A DNA stretch of 64,000 nt, taken from contig JAVLUZ010000844.1 in NCBI GenBank assembly GCA_036768485.1, forward strand, positions 1-64,000. Direction: 5' to 3'. Below, in pieces: positions 48,298 to 62,126 of the stretch. The stretch is from Mermis nigrescens (Eukaryota; Nematoda; Enoplea; Mermithida; Mermithidae). A program made the translations under genes and the position numbers. A model generated the notes under the pieces. That model was not told the origin of the DNA and searched no databases. It saw nothing but the letters and a program-made list of their open reading frames with translations. Each line of letters opens with the position of its first letter. Positions within the stretch are counted from its first letter, which is position 1.

Positions 48298-48351
48298 AAT
48301 GCTTTACTATTTACCAGTACTTATCTAATGATGCCATTAGGGGTTATTTTT

Positions 48352-50790
48352 GCCCAAAAATAAGCGACCCAGTATAGGCGAACATTGCTCAAATTTATTT
48401 ATCATGCAATTTTGAGCTTCTCAAAGTTTATCAGGAAACGCCTGAAAAAGGCCGATATTTGCCTGCTGTTTAACCTGTGGAAATTTCTAAGCCCTGAAGC
48501 TAGAGTTAACTTTACAAAACTCCACACAAAATTCATTAATGAACACATACTTCATCCATGTCATCAGTAATGATCTAAAAATTTGAAAAGTTTGGAATAT
48601 TTTTTGTAAAGTTTGGAATATTGTTTGTAGAATTTGGAATATTTTTTGTAAAGGTTGGAATATTTTTTGTGAAGTTTGGATTATTTGTTGTAAAATTTGG
48701 AAAAAAAACTTGTAAAGTTTGAAATATTATGTATCTAATCTGCATTTATCAAGCATTGTTGAAACTATTTTATATGCTCTGTGCAACTAATGTGCCTTTT
48801 TTGCACCTGTAAGGATTAATTTTCCGCTTGTGAACAATATAAATGTTACATTGCAAAATTTGTACACTAATCCATGAAACAGTTCTACTCCATACATGCA
48901 TTTTCTTTTCACCAGCTCACAAAATTTACAAAGATTTATGCAGAACCCTAAATTTGCCAAAACTGCAAACATATGAGGTTTCACCTTTTAATCATCACTT
49001 TTAGCATTTAATGCATTAACACGCCTGGAAAAGGGCGATCTATGCCAGCTATTTAACTAGGGGGAAGGGAATTTTTAAGCCAGGAGGCTAGGTTTCACTT
49101 TGCAAACCTCCACAGTGATGAATACATAACTTCATCTATGTCATCAGTATTGATCTAAGACTTTGTAAAGTTTGGGATATTTTTTTGTAAAGTTTGGAAT
49201 ATTTTTTGTAAGTTTGGAATATTTTTTGTAAAGTTTGAAATTTTTTGTTGGATTTGGAAAATTTTTTGTAAAGGTTGGAATATTTTTTGTAAAGGTTGGA
49301 ATATTTTTTGTGAAGTTTGGATTATTTTTTGTAAAATTTGGAATATTTTTTGTAAAGTTTGAAAATTTTTTTGTAAAATTTGGACTAAATTTTACATGCT
49401 TAAGCATAGTAATTTTGCAAAGTTTGGAATATTTTTTGTAAACTTTGGAATTTTTTTTTGTTAAATTTGGAAAAAAGTTTGTAAAGTTTGAAATATTATG
49501 TATCTAATCTGCATTTATCAAGCATTGTTGAAACTATTTTATATGCTCTGTGCAACTAATGTGCCTGTTTTGCACCTGTAAGGATTAATTTTCCGCTTGT
49601 GAACAATATAACTGTTACATTGCAAAATTTGTACACTAATCCATGAAACAGTTCTACTTCTTACATGCATTTTCTTTTCACCAGCTCACGAAATTTACAA
49701 AGATTTATGCGGAACCCTAAATTTGCCAAAACTGCAAACATGTGAGGTTTCACCTTTTAATTATCACTTTTAGCATTTAATGCATTAACACGCCTGGGAA
49801 AGGGCGATCTATGCCAGCTATTTAACTAGGGGGAAGTGAATTTTTAAGCCAGGAGTCTAGGTTTTACTTTGCAAACCCCCACACTGATGAATACATAACT
49901 TCATCTATGTCATCAGTATTGATCTAAGAATTTGTAAAGTTTGGGATATTTTTTTTGTAAAGTTTGGAATATTTTTGTAAAGTTTGGAATATTGTTTGTA
50001 GAATTTGGATTATTTTTTGTAAAGGTTGGAATATTTTTTTGTGAAGTTTGGATTATTTTTTGTAAAATTTGGAATATTTTTTGTAAAGTTTGAAAATTTT
50101 TTTTGTAAAATTTGGACTAAATTTTACATGCTTAAGCATAGTAATTTTGCAAAGTTTGGAATATTTTTTGTAAACTTTGGAATTTTTTTTTGTTAAATTA
50201 GGGAAAAAGTTTGTAAAGTTTGAAATATTATGTATCTAATCTGCATTTATCAAGCATTGTTGAAACTATTTTATATGCTCTGTGCAACTAATGTGCCTGT
50301 TTTGCACCTGTAAGGATTAATTTTCCGCTTGTGAACAATATAAATGTTACATTGCAAAATTTGTACACTAATCCATGAAACAGTTCTACTTCTTACATGC
50401 ATTTTCTTTTCACCAGCTCACAAAATTTACAAAGATTTATGCGGAACCCTAAATTTGCCAAAACTGCAAACATGCAAGGTTTCACCTTTTAATTATCACT
50501 TTTAGCATATAATGCATTAACACGCCTGGAAAAGGGCGATCTATGCCAGCTATTTAACTAGGGGGAGGGAATTTTCAAGCCAGGAGGCTAGGTTTTACTT
50601 TGCAAACCCCCACACTGATGAATACATAACTTCATCTATGTCATCAGTATTGAGCTAAGAATTTGTAAAGTTTGGGATATTTTTTTGTAAAGTTTGGAAT
50701 ATTTTTTGTAAAGTTTGGAATATTTTTTGTAAAGTTTAGAAATTTTTTTGTTGGATTTGGGAAATTTTCTGGTAAAAAGTTGGCCATCCT
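48352..50790 (+). repeat. Tandem array of about 730-770-bp units with internal minisatellite
   Basis: Anchors such as TGTATCTAATCTGCATTTAT recur at about 48729, 49499 and 50230. Each unit has a stretch of TTTGTAAAGTTTGGAATATT short repeats plus about 400 bp of common sequence ending CATCTATGTCATCAGTATTG. The first, diverged unit is the FB-1 loop sequence (compare 21293-21497). ORFs in it are low-complexity artefacts. Confidence 0.9.
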
Positions 50791-51670
50791 AATGTTTTAT
50801 TTTATTTGCTGAGAGTTTTTATAGGAATTTACTTGACCATGTAAACATATTTTTATAGTGCAAACTCCCATATACCTTGCAACAGTAAATGTGTTGACAT
50901 CCCATGAAGCCATGGGGTCCCAATTTCGCCAATATTTTCATTTAACGTAAATTATTACGAGCATTTTAGGAGTCATCCCTGATGACACCCATACCAACGA
51001 ATTAGTAAGCAGAACTAATGTAAAGTTTAAATTGAGCTTAAGAGAGCAGGCCAGTCCTCAGAGAAGGTTTGCAGCAAAATGTATTGATTGATTTAGTTAT
51101 TTTTTAAATAATCCATCAACCGGAGCTTGAGTCAATCTAAACTTCTTCAGGATATATGTGGTGTGAATTATAGGCTTAAAAAGCGTAAGATATTGCACAG
51201 CCAAGATATTTTAGCCTATCCTATAGCACGTAAATTGATAACTCATGGACCACAGACCGGATTTAAGCTCGAATTCTGAAATTGTCATGAATGTGTGATA
51301 GACTTTGTATTCTCATGAAATAAGTGCGTCAGATTTACAGTAACAGTATTATACTATGTATCCTTATATCCCCAAAACCAATGGGATGAAATTTGAATAT
51401 TCTATTAAATGCACGCCAGACATGGTATTTTTAATATAGATTACCATAAGTGTATTATATTGCACAGGCTTACATATTAGTGGTTAGATATAACTGAAAT
51501 TTAGCGAATTTGGTGGAATAATGCTGAAATGCAGTATTTATGAAATGGAAGTCCCTGATTAATTTATAGCATATAAGTCCACTTCTTGTGAATTACTGCT
51601 TTGATCAAAAGCTGAAATTCTGGAAATGTACCAACATTTAGCTTTCTAATAATCTTAAAAATGAGCTGGC
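50791..51670. other. Non-coding, unique within the window
   Basis: AT-rich. No ORF, repeat or structure I can support. Confidence 0.5.
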
Positions 51671-52851
51671 ATATTAACTTATCTTATTAATTTACAATCA
51701 GATTAATGTTGAGTTTTACAACTTCTAGTCATTAGCAGACATGCACGTGGGGAGTGGGATGTTTTGGGTTGTCTAGACCCCCAGAATAAAACCAAATGGA
51801 AAAATTTTGTGAGGGAAAACGAGGCAAAGTGAAGGCAAGAAGGATGAAAACTGAAAAATTTCTTCAAAAGAGCTCTAAATTGACCATAAACTGTGTAATA
51901 ACTTAGTTTTGACGTTATTCTATCGCTTATATTACTTTTGAATTTATTTTGGCCCAAAAAGCTCAATTTTTGACCCCACTAGACTAGCTGATCCCTCAGA
52001 TCGGTCATGCCGTTCATCTACGGTAATGAGTACTATGCATACACACAGTCACAGAGGTGCACTATGGTATATGTCAATTAGAATTAATATTACTGGTCCA
52101 GCTCATAAATGTTACAACACAAGGACCATATTTAGCCTGAATTAAGTGATAATCATCGAAGTTAGCATGCATCAGTCTAAATTGCTGCTTAAAAACAAAT
52201 TTTTTATAGAACTGCATGAAATATTTGCTTTGTTTGCCCAAGCTTTCGATGGCTTAAAAACACTATTAGGATAAATTAACACAGTCAACGGTCTTCGTTT
52301 ATACTTTTTTTATAAGTGCAAATGCAAGAATCAGTTTCATTGTAAAATATGCAAATTAAGTAAAAAAAGTACACAATATTGAATGCGACAAAACATGGGC
52401 CCGCCTGTATAATATAATTGCTAAGAAATTCATATCAAGAAAATACAGTAAAGTAAGCATTAAGTTGTGATGAAACTTAGGCTCAGACTCATTACCGTAG
52501 ATGAACGGCATGACCGATCTGAGGGATCAGCTAGTCTAGTGGGGTCAAAAATTGAGCTTTTTGGGCCAAAATAAATTCTAAAGTAATATAAGCGATAGAA
52601 TAGCATCAAAACTACGTTATTACACAGTTTCTGGTCAATTTAGAGCTCTTTTGAAGAAATTTTACAGTTTTCATCCTTCTTGCCTTCACCTTGCCTCGTT
52701 TTCCCTCACAAAATTTTTCCATTTGGTTTTATTCTGGGGGTCTAGACAACCCAAAACATCCCATTCCCCACATGCATGTCTGCTTATGACTAAAAGTTGT
52801 AAAACTCAACATCAATCTGATTGTAAATTAATAAGATATAAGTTAATATGC
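51671..52851. mobile_element. Foldback element FB-4
   Basis: Inverted arms 51671-52030 and 52490-52851, ending CATATTAACT and AGTTAATATG, surround about 460 bp. Arm order (AGACATGCAYG, TCTAGACCCCCAGAAT, GGAAAAATT, a TTTTGGGCCAAAA-like core) parallels the FB-3 arms at 30990-31322, so they are one family. No ORF of substance. Confidence 0.85.
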
Positions 52852-52989
52852 AGTTGCACAAGCAACAATTGCGCGCCGGCACTTTGTTGCCGGAAAAATG
52901 TGGCCGTTCGAGAACGCAGCCAATGACGTCCGTTGGCAGCACCAAGCTGTATTTCAGAATGGCCTCAAATGACAGCTCCCACCGCTATT

Positions 52990-55520
52990 TCTTCGGCTTA
53001 ATTTTGAATCACTTTTGCTTGTAGACTCAAAGGCACGTAAATTTTGACACGAATGATTTTTTTGCATTAGTGTTTAAGAACTCTGAATACTTAAATAGGA
53101 AATTGTTAGAAAATTGTTTTGGAGAGTTGTCTGAAAAATTGATCTTGTGCCTATATCAAAATGAATTGGTTTTGCTTGAGCACTCAAAAAGTGAGTAAAC
53201 TCTGACAAGCATAATTTTTTGCATTGGTTTTTTAGAACTGTAAAATGATAAAAAAGGAAATTCTTAAAAATTGTTTTTGAGTTTTCCGAAGAATTGATCT
53301 TTTGGCTCAATATCAAAAAGAATTAGGTATGCTCGTGAAGTCAAAAGTGAGTAAATTCTGACGAGAATGATTTTTTGCATTAGTTTTTCAGAACGCTAAA
53401 ATGTTAAAAAAGGAAATTGTTAAAAAATTGTGTCCGAGAGTTTTCCGAAAAATTGATCTTGTGCCTATATCAAAATGAATTAGTATTGCTCGTGAACTCA
53501 AAAGTAAGTAAATTTTGACGAGAATAAGGTTTTTGCATAAGTCTTTCAGAACTCTGATTACTAAAAAAGGAAATGTTAAAAAATTGTTTTTGAGATTTTT
53601 CCGAAAAACTGATCTTGTGCCTACATATATCAAAATGAATTAGTTTTGCTCTTGGACTGGAAAAGTAAGTAGATTCTGACAAGAATGATTTTTTGCATTA
53701 GTTATTCAGAACTGTGAAATATTAAAAAGGAAATTGTTAAAAAATTGATTTTCAGTTTTCCGAAAAATTGATCTTGTGGCTCAATGTCAAAAACAATTAG
53801 TTTTGCTCGTGGACTCGAAGTGAATTCTGCCGAAAATAATTTTTTTTGCATTAGTTTTTCAGAACGCTGAATTGTTAAAAAAGGAAATTGTTAAAAAAAT
53901 TGTTTTTGAGAGTTTTCCAAAAAATTGATCTTGATGATAAATATCAAAATGAAAAAATGAATTAGTTTTGCTTGTTGACCCAAACGTAAGTAAATTTTGA
54001 CGAGAATGAATTTTTTTGCATTAGTCTTTCTTAAATTGTTAAAAAAATTGTTTTTGAGTTTTCCGAAAAATAGATCTTGTGCCTATATCAAAGTGAATTG
54101 AGTTTTGCTCATGGACTCAAAAGTAAGTAAATTCTGACGAGAATGATTTTTTTGCATTAGTTTTCCAGAAGCTATATTGTTAAAAAAGGAAATTGTTAAA
54201 AAATATTTTTTGAGAATATTCCAAAAATTAGTTTTGTGCCTCCTCAATATCAAAATGAATCGAAATGAATTAGTTTTGCTCGTTAACTCAAAAGTAAGTA
54301 AATTTTGATGAGAAGATTTTTTTGCATTAGACTTATTTAAATTGTTAAAAAATTGTTTTTGAGAGTTTTCCGAAAAATTGATCTCGTGCCTCAATATCAA
54401 AATGAATTAGGTTTACTCATGGACTCGAAAAGTGGAAATTGCTAAAAAATTGTTTTTAAGTTTTCCGAGAAATTGATCTTGTGGCTCAGTATCAAGAAGA
54501 ATTAGTTTTGCTCGTGAACTCGAAAGAAAGTGAATTCTAACAAGAATGATTTTTTTGCATTAGTTTTTCAAAACGCTAAAATGTTAAAAAAAGAAAATTG
54601 TTAAAAAATTGTTTTTGAGAGTATTCCAAAAATTAATTTTGTGCCTCAATATCAAAATGAATCGAAATGAATTAGTTTTGCTCGTGAATTCAAAAGTAAG
54701 TAAATTTTGATAAGAAGATTTTTTTTGCATTAGCCTTTTTTAAATTGTTAAAAAATTGTTTTTGAGAGTTTTCCGAAAAATTGATCTTGTGCCTCAATAC
54801 CAAATGAATTAGTCTTGCTCGTGGACTCGAAAAGTATGTAAATTCTGACATGAATGATTTTTTGTATTTGTTTTTTAGAACTCTGAAATGATGAAAAAGG
54901 AAATTTTTTAAAAATTGTTCTTCAGTTTTCCGAAAAATTGATCTTATGGCTCAATATAAGAATGAATTAGTTTTGTTTGTGGACTCGAAGGTAAGTAAAT
55001 TTTGACAAAAATGATTTTTTTGCATTAGTCTTTTTTAAATTGTTAAAAACTTGTTTTTGAGTTTTCCGAAAAATTGATCTTGTGCCTCAATATCAAAAAG
55101 AATTAGTTTTGCTCGTGGACTCAAAAGAAAGTAAATTCTGACGAGAATGATTTTTTGCATCAGTTCTTTAGAACTCTGAAATGGTAAAAAAGGAAATTGT
55201 TAAAAAATTGTTTCTAAGTTTTCCGAAAAATTGATCTTGTGGCTCAATATCAAAATGAATTAGTTTTGCTCGTGGACTCAAAAGTAAGTAAATTCTGATG
55301 CGAATGATTTTTTTGCATTAGTTTTTCAGAACGCTAAAATGTTAAAAGAGGAGATCCGAAAAATTGATTTTGTGCCTCAATATCAAAATTAATCAAAATG
55401 AAGTAGTTTTGCTCGTGGACTCAAAAGTTGAATATCAAAAAGAATTAGTTTTGCACGGGGACTCAAAAGTAAGTAAATTCTGACGAGAATGATGTTTTGC
55501 ATTAAATTTTTCAAAAATTT
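52990..55520. repeat. Satellite array, about 140-165-bp units, roughly 16 copies
   Basis: Each unit carries AAATTGATCTTGTGCCT, ATCAAAATGAATTAG, GACTCAAAAGTAAGTAAAT, GACGAGAATGATTTTTTGCA and GTTAAAAAATTGTTTTTGAG. Units differ by many indels, so the array is old or little homogenised. Reverse-strand ORFs up to 105 codons are by-products. Confidence 0.92.
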
Positions 55521-55913
55521 TTCAGAAACAATAATTTTGAAACTTTTTTCAAATTTTAAACGACGATGAAACATGAAAACAAATCAAAAATCGATGTCTC
55601 ACCAAAAAGAACGCCTAAAAATAATCGACTACCGAAAATTAGTTACAAAAGCTTACTAAACTTCGCTTCTGTAATAAATTAGATATCGAGTAAAAGACAA
55701 TTCGAGCTAAATTAAGAGCCGACACACTCACCATTTGCAATTAAGTTGATTGAATAAAGACAGTTTCGGAAAGTCTTAGTGCGACAGAAAAATCTGTATT
55801 GAATACGAAAAATAAGTGATAATTTTATTTATTTTCATTGAAAAATTATAATTTCATTTTTCTACCAAATTTTTCAGAAACAAAGATTTTAATTCTCCAA
55901 CTAGAGCTATGTA
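55521..55913. other. Non-coding, between satellite and block D
   Basis: AT-rich. Contains TTTTTCAGAAACAAAGATTTT, similar to TTTTTCAGAAACAATAATTTT near 55517, so it may be a decayed satellite edge. Confidence 0.4.
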
Positions 55914-57213
55914 AAGCTCACAGCGTTTGTAGAAAAAGATAACAGGAAAAAAATTAAAAAGTTGGAAATTAATGAAACAAATATTAACATAAAAAAGTTG
56001 AGGTCATACAGCATTTTATTGATCTATTTCATTTTTTGCACGACTTTGCACGTTACTGATTGATTATAACGATAACTGCTGGACAAAATATCGAAAAATT
56101 AGATTCATACCCAATAAATGTTATGTCGATGCTAGCATTCTTTGAACAAAAAATCACATAGTTTTTACAATAACAAAATCGATCCTTAGATCTTCATTAA
56201 AACCCATGACTTTTGTTTTTTCACCCCAAAATCATTCGGATAACTACGCATATAGCGTACTACAGCACGTATCGTATCGATTTTAATTCATATTTAAGAT
56301 TTTAAAAGTGAATATTTCTTCAGGAATAACTCGAGAATATGGTACTTTCAGAATACTAAGAAAAAGTTCAGAAAAGCGGATTTTTTCGCTCAGTACTTAG
56401 AACATGTTGAAAGAAGCGCGGAAAAAATTTCATTTGTCTATGATCAATATTACAAAAGCTATGGGTTACGTCAATTAGCCTCTTCGAGGCCTAAGCCAGC
56501 ATCTTCTCGACCTATGTATTAGAAGATTCAAACAGCTGAATGCAGAATCACATGTAGATACCCAATTTACGTCGACCTACGCATCTATACATCGACCTAA
56601 GCATCTATAAATCGACCTGAACGGGAGCGACCTTGACCAAAGCAGCTTAAAACACCTTTTCAAATATAATAAGCCTAAGCATAAGTATAATAGAAGCGAA
56701 AACTAAGATTTTCGTATATCTTATCGAGTGAAACCGAAGAAAAATTGCAAAAAATATGAAAATTATTTAAATTTTTTTTAGAATTTCAAATAGCTTTCCG
56801 CGCCTTTTTTTCTTTTTTCCCCTTCATTGCTATGCTTTCTGCCGTAATTTCAGCCCGTATTATTCATTTCTGACAAAAGGGTGAGTCCTTGGATCCAGCG
56901 GGTTAATCATCCCAACCAACACTCTAATCGGGAGTTGCCTGCAACTTTGCAAGTATGGCTCAGATTTTCACCAAATGTTTTTCCACGCTTTAATTTATCA
57001 TGTTCTAACAGTTTGCCATAAAAATTTTGGCATTCCGTATTCGTTTTACTCCTTTTCAAAAAGTACCATATTCTTGAGTTTTGCCAATTTTTCGATTAAG
57101 CTATATTTATAGCAGTCCTTTTTAGCAAAAACGGTAACACTAACGCTCCCACCATCGCTCATAAAATGATTTTATCGCTAATAACAGAATTCCCGTCCAA
57201 CAATTTGCGTCAA
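55914..57213 (+). repeat. Block D, second copy
   Basis: Direct copy of 10680-11977, ending at CAATTTGCGTCAACG where it abuts truncated hAT sequence. The reading frame corresponding to 11674-11922 has a stop here. Confidence 0.88.
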
Positions 57214-57216
57214 CGT

Positions 57217-57832
57217 GCCACTGCCTCAGAATCATTTTGTCTTTTCGTAAATTCTAAATATTATCCGCCACCCACTCTTTTATCACGATATTTTTAGCAG
57301 GTGCGGGTGCGGGTAGCAAAATTTTGGAATAGCGGATGCGGGTGCGGGTACCAAAAAGAAGCGGCTGATAGCGAGTGCGGGTGCGGGTATCCGCTGCATC
57401 CCTGGTGAACACTAATGTGGCATTGTGAATGCACCATTGGTGAAATATTATATCATATATTTTGAGCCTTACAAATCGCACAGTGACAGTGCTTCATCTG
57501 ATATGGAAATGGAAGATGAAGAAATCGCTGATGACAATTAATTGAAAAATAATTAATATGGTTGCAATATCTTAGTACATATAAATGCATGGCTAGATAA
57601 TAAACATTCACTTCTACAGATCTTCTACTTATCCATGAGCAATGTATTAATACAAACCTATTTACTGTACATCATATGAATTATATTTACGGCTTGTGAA
57701 AATTCTAGTTCACTGAAAATTCCAAGTTCACCTCTGGCCTTTGGCCTCCGGCTCCGGCTGGAGCCGGAGGTGACAATGGCCGGAGCTCCGGCTGCGGCCC
57801 GGAGGAAAAAATGGACCTCCGGTCAATCCCTA
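57217..57832. mobile_element. Truncated hAT (with a piece of the nested hAT), right arm
   Basis: Mirror of 19432-20047. The outer TIR (CGGTCAATCCCTA, ending 57832) and one GTAGAGAC flank remain. The nested element's end (CCGCTGCATCCCTG) is at about 57404. The rest is cut off at the junction with block D. Confidence 0.9.
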
Positions 57833-59856
57833 GTAGAGACAGTGTAAATAAAAAATCGGCATACTGTAGGTTGTGCGCTAAAATTGCGTACATAGCATAC
57901 CTAAGTAAACCTAATGTACTTTGAACGTTTGAGCCAAATCTGTCCTCTAGTTCTTGGAATATAATACTATACGAAAAAGTGTAAAGTAAACTAGTATACT
58001 GTAGGCTGCGTGCTAAAATTATGTGCATAGCATGCCTCGCCTATATACATCATATCCTGAAAATCTGAACAAAATCCAAGCATTGGTTCTTGAAATATGG
58101 TGTGATATGAGGAAGTGTAAACTAAAATCGGCATACTGTAGATTACATGCTGATAACAATAAGATAACACATGCAACATAAACCCACCCTACTATGAAGA
58201 CTTCAGCCCAATCCGTCCTCTATTTCTAAAGTTATAGTACTATATGAGCAAGTGTAAACTAAATTGGCATACTGTAGGCTGCGCACTAAAATTCTGTACA
58301 TAGCATGCCTCGCCTAATTACATCATATCCTGAAAATTTGAGCAAAATCCAGCCATTGGTTCTTGATTTACGTTCCTATATGCAAAAGTATAAACTTATG
58401 CTGGAATACTGTAGGCTGCGCGCTAAAATTTTGTACATACCATATTTAACATGTACTTAATATACTCTACAATTTTTAGTCCGATCTGGTTCTTGAGTTA
58501 TAGCTCTTTGAATTTTTCCCTCATCCTCTACATCATTCGCTTTATTAAAAATGATATTTTAAAGCATCATGTGGCAGTCAAAATAGCAATATAGTCATTG
58601 CATATTTGAGCAAATGCGTTGATCATAAAAAATGCGCTCATTATAAATTCCAAACAGGCTGCCAATGCGCTTATTATAAATTCACTGCCAATGCGCTTAT
58701 TATATTCATCATGTTTCAATCTATTATACACTATTACTTCGCCAGCCAGCAAAAAACGTCGATCATAAAAAATGCTTCGCCAATGTGCGATATTACTTGT
58801 CTGTTCATTAGAGGTGGGCAGCCACCATTCTTTTTCCTATATTAAGTATGCGCCTCAGAATTATCAATTTAATGCTATTGTTGGTTCGCCAATGCGCTTA
58901 TTATAAATTCCAAACGCTTATTATAAATTCCAAATTGACTATTATGAGTAGGATTTGTAGTGTAAAGAATGAGTGTAAATTAATTAAGGAGATTATTCTT
59001 ATTTCGTATGTATTACAATTCAGCTTGATTTGAGGAGCCAATATCTATTACCTGCACATTTTTGTCCTACAGATAGACGTATTTGTATACTTTACACTTT
59101 AAAATACCTTACGAAGAATGTAAAGAACAATTTAAAAAACGGTCTCGTCCTGTAATGTATTTTCTGTTAAGACTCGGCATGTTTCTTATTACTCGAAAAC
59201 AAAATTTGTTGGGCAGTGTTTCGAAAAAAAATTGAAATCATTTAATTTTTTTTTAAATTTCAAGGAAGATCTTTGAAATTTTGAATTTTATTGTGAAGTT
59301 TTTATTCCGCATAGTTTGCTTTTGAAATTACTTGAAATTTACTTTGCTAAACTGTATTTTTTGTGCGAAATCTTCTCATTTTTAGGTCTTATTCGTTTTA
59401 TAAAAATTTCGAAGGATGAACATTATGATAAATCAATGCTTTTCGGAATATTAGTTTTTATAGGTTTCCAAATTCTTATCATAAAAACTTATTTACATTT
59501 GTGGGGGTTCAAATTTCCCTCAATTCAGTCGACCTCTGCCTCCCTCCCCCAATTGAATTATTGACGTTTTCACGCGATTTTCGCCGCATCCCACATCCAC
59601 AAATGTACTTTTTATTCTCATTTTTACAATGTCACTCTGTGCTAGGGCGTGAAAATTAAAAATTGATCGAATTAATGTCAAAAATTCCATTTTTCTAACC
59701 AAATATTTAGCGTTGACATATTCTTATTCTTATTTTTTTATCTTTCCAGTTTTTTATTGTATGTGATTATAGCCCTTTTCACCTTAAAGATCTTCCTTCT
59801 GTCTTTTTATTTTATTCCACTGTAAACCGTATTTTTTTGTTGATTTTGTTTATATC

Positions 59857-60604
59857 GACTTTTTTTTGTGTACGAGCCTCTTTGCACATGTACAAAGATT
59901 TCCGGAATAGTCTTTGTATGAGCGAAAATTTTTTTGTACATATAACGTATAGATATACAATTGAATGTACACATTTTTACATACTACTAGATTGTTATCC
60001 GCAACCCGCGCGCTTCGCAAAGGGTGTAACCTTGTCCTAAATCCAGCTGGTTATATTAGTTCAGCCCGAAACGCCAAAATTTTCATTATTCTTAGGTTGA
60101 AATTACACATAAAATTCGACTCAGCAAGTTAAAATTACTTTTGTTACACAACTATAAATAATAAGCGGTTGCAATGTGCTGACTGAATCTCATAATAGAC
60201 ACCAATTTGCTTATGAATTTAATGCAACGCAAAGATAAAAGAGTCAATTTTATCTTTAAACGTCAGAAAACAGTGCAAAGTTTGTTTAATAAATCTTTTT
60301 TCTGCATAAAATCTTTATAAAACAGTGGAAATAGATGTAAAAGATGCTTCAATCTGTACAAAGACGCTTCCAGATAGATTTTGGAGTGTTGAATGCCCGC
60401 GCTTGGAGCCAAAAAGAATGCAATTATGATACTCGGCGCGATGCGCCGAAAATTTTTAGAAATTTCGCTAAAAAATACTCTAAAAAACGTTAAAATTACT
60501 ATTAATTTGCCCCAAAAAGTCTTTGTACATTGTACAAAGATGGCTCGGAAAATCTTTGTACGAGCCTCAAAATCTTTGTCTTGGTCTCGTACAAAAAAAC
60601 AGTG
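59857..60604. mobile_element. MITE-B, right-arm copy
   Basis: TTTATATC at 59849-59856 and 60605-60612 flank it. Here the end near 60604 reads AAACAGTG, while the end near 59857 has lost its CTG. Confidence 0.8.
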
Positions 60605-60670
60605 TTTATATCAAATCGTCTTATTTAAAGTTTACACTCGTTTTAGTTATACCTTATACTTTATTATCAC

Positions 60671-60929
60671 CATACCTGGACGTGGGGGTTTTGGGGATAT
60701 GCACCCCCAAGAAACCAAAATACTCTTCCCTCAGAAATCAAAATATACCCTCGAAATTTAATTTTTGGAAATTTTTTTCGTTTTTGCTCAATTTTATTAT
60801 GCCAATGGTAAGTGCTTGATGAGGCACGTCGAAAAGTGGTGTGTTTTTCGCCATACCACAACGTTTAAGGCCATTTTTTGACTTTCGAGAATTCTTGCAC
60901 CCCCAGAATTTTCTTGCCGTCCACGTATG
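60671..60929 (+). mobile_element. MITE-A copy, TSD attatcac
   Basis: Duplications at 60663-60670 and 60930-60937; partner of 16336-16594. Confidence 0.92.
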
Positions 60930-61114
60930 ATTATCACCCCATTACGATTCACGGAAGAAAATGGTTTAGCTAACAAAAAATTATTTAAGCCATAAATGCG
61001 TAAGCAACAGCTAAATTCTGGGGGATCTGTCTGAGTGGTAAAAAACCATCAAACATTTCAGAAAGTGTGTCAAAAATTTAATGATGGGTATCTATCAATT
61101 TTTGGAGTCTACCG

Positions 61115-61348
61115 CATAGGTGGATGGCACCAAACTTGGGGGTGCAATATTTTTCAAAGATAAAAAGTAGTCTTAAATGTGGTTTGGCGAAAAATACCAT
61201 TTTTCAACGTTTCTCTGAGCACTTTCCATTTCCATCAAAAAATTGCGAAAAAAAAACAAAAAAAAATTCAAAATTGATTTCTGTTGAAATATTTTGGTTT
61301 CTCGGGGGGTGCGTACCCCACCCTTAAATCCCTCCAGGCCCAGGTGTG
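61115..61348 (-). mobile_element. MITE-A copy, TSD gtctaccg
   Basis: Duplications at 61107-61114 and 61349-61356; partner of 15918-16150. Confidence 0.9.
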
Positions 61349-62126
61349 GTCTACCGGATTCTCGGGGGTCTAGATCTCCTCCCCCACGCCTAGGTGTGGT
61401 TATGGCTGGTAGTGCACAGCTGGAAAGTTTATAATCGGCATAAACTGAGTGGAATAATAACGAAACGACCTATTTAATTTCTTATTGAGTTTTGAGAAAT
61501 TTTTAGTTTTCCTTTAATTTTTGGTTTAGTATTTGTTTTCTTAGTATTTTTATCTAATTCGCTGTGTTGTATGCAGGTCAAAGGCGAAAATGTTATCGAC
61601 GAAGCTGTTTGTGGGCGTACTGTAAGGTGGGCTGATTTTTTTGTTTCATTGTAATAAAATTTAATCGAACGCAGACGCATTGCACATCGAGCGCCCTTGT
61701 TCAGTGTATACTAGGATACGTCGTGTAAATTCAAAGTGTAAAGTGTAAAAAAGTGCAGTGTAAAGTAAAGTAAATGTTATGCAAACAGTTATCTAAAGTG
61801 TGTGATTCCTTCAAAGTAAAAGAAAGATGATCTAGCGTAAAGAGGATTATACGGAATGCGTTCAAGCATTTAAGGATGATGTGCTTCAAAATATGTGGAG
61901 TATGAAGCCTTGAATGGAAAGAAATACGATGGCAAACTTGTTAAAATTATATTCAATTGTGTAAAGCCGACTTTGGTGTTTACAGCGCCTTCTTTACAAT
62001 TATTTGTGTTTTTGTTTTAAGGGATATCAAGAAGTGAAGAGTGACTTCGACGATTTTTAACGACTATTTCATTTTCAAATTTGTTCGCTCATGAACGTTT
62101 TATCTACTGTGCATTGGCATTTTCGC

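Noticed and set aside
48352..55520. Spaced repeats suggesting a CRISPR array
   Set aside because: Units are contiguous tandem repeats without unique spacers, and the genome is eukaryotic.
53074..55574. Minus-strand ORFs of 60-105 codons
   Set aside because: Translations of satellite units, not conserved between units.
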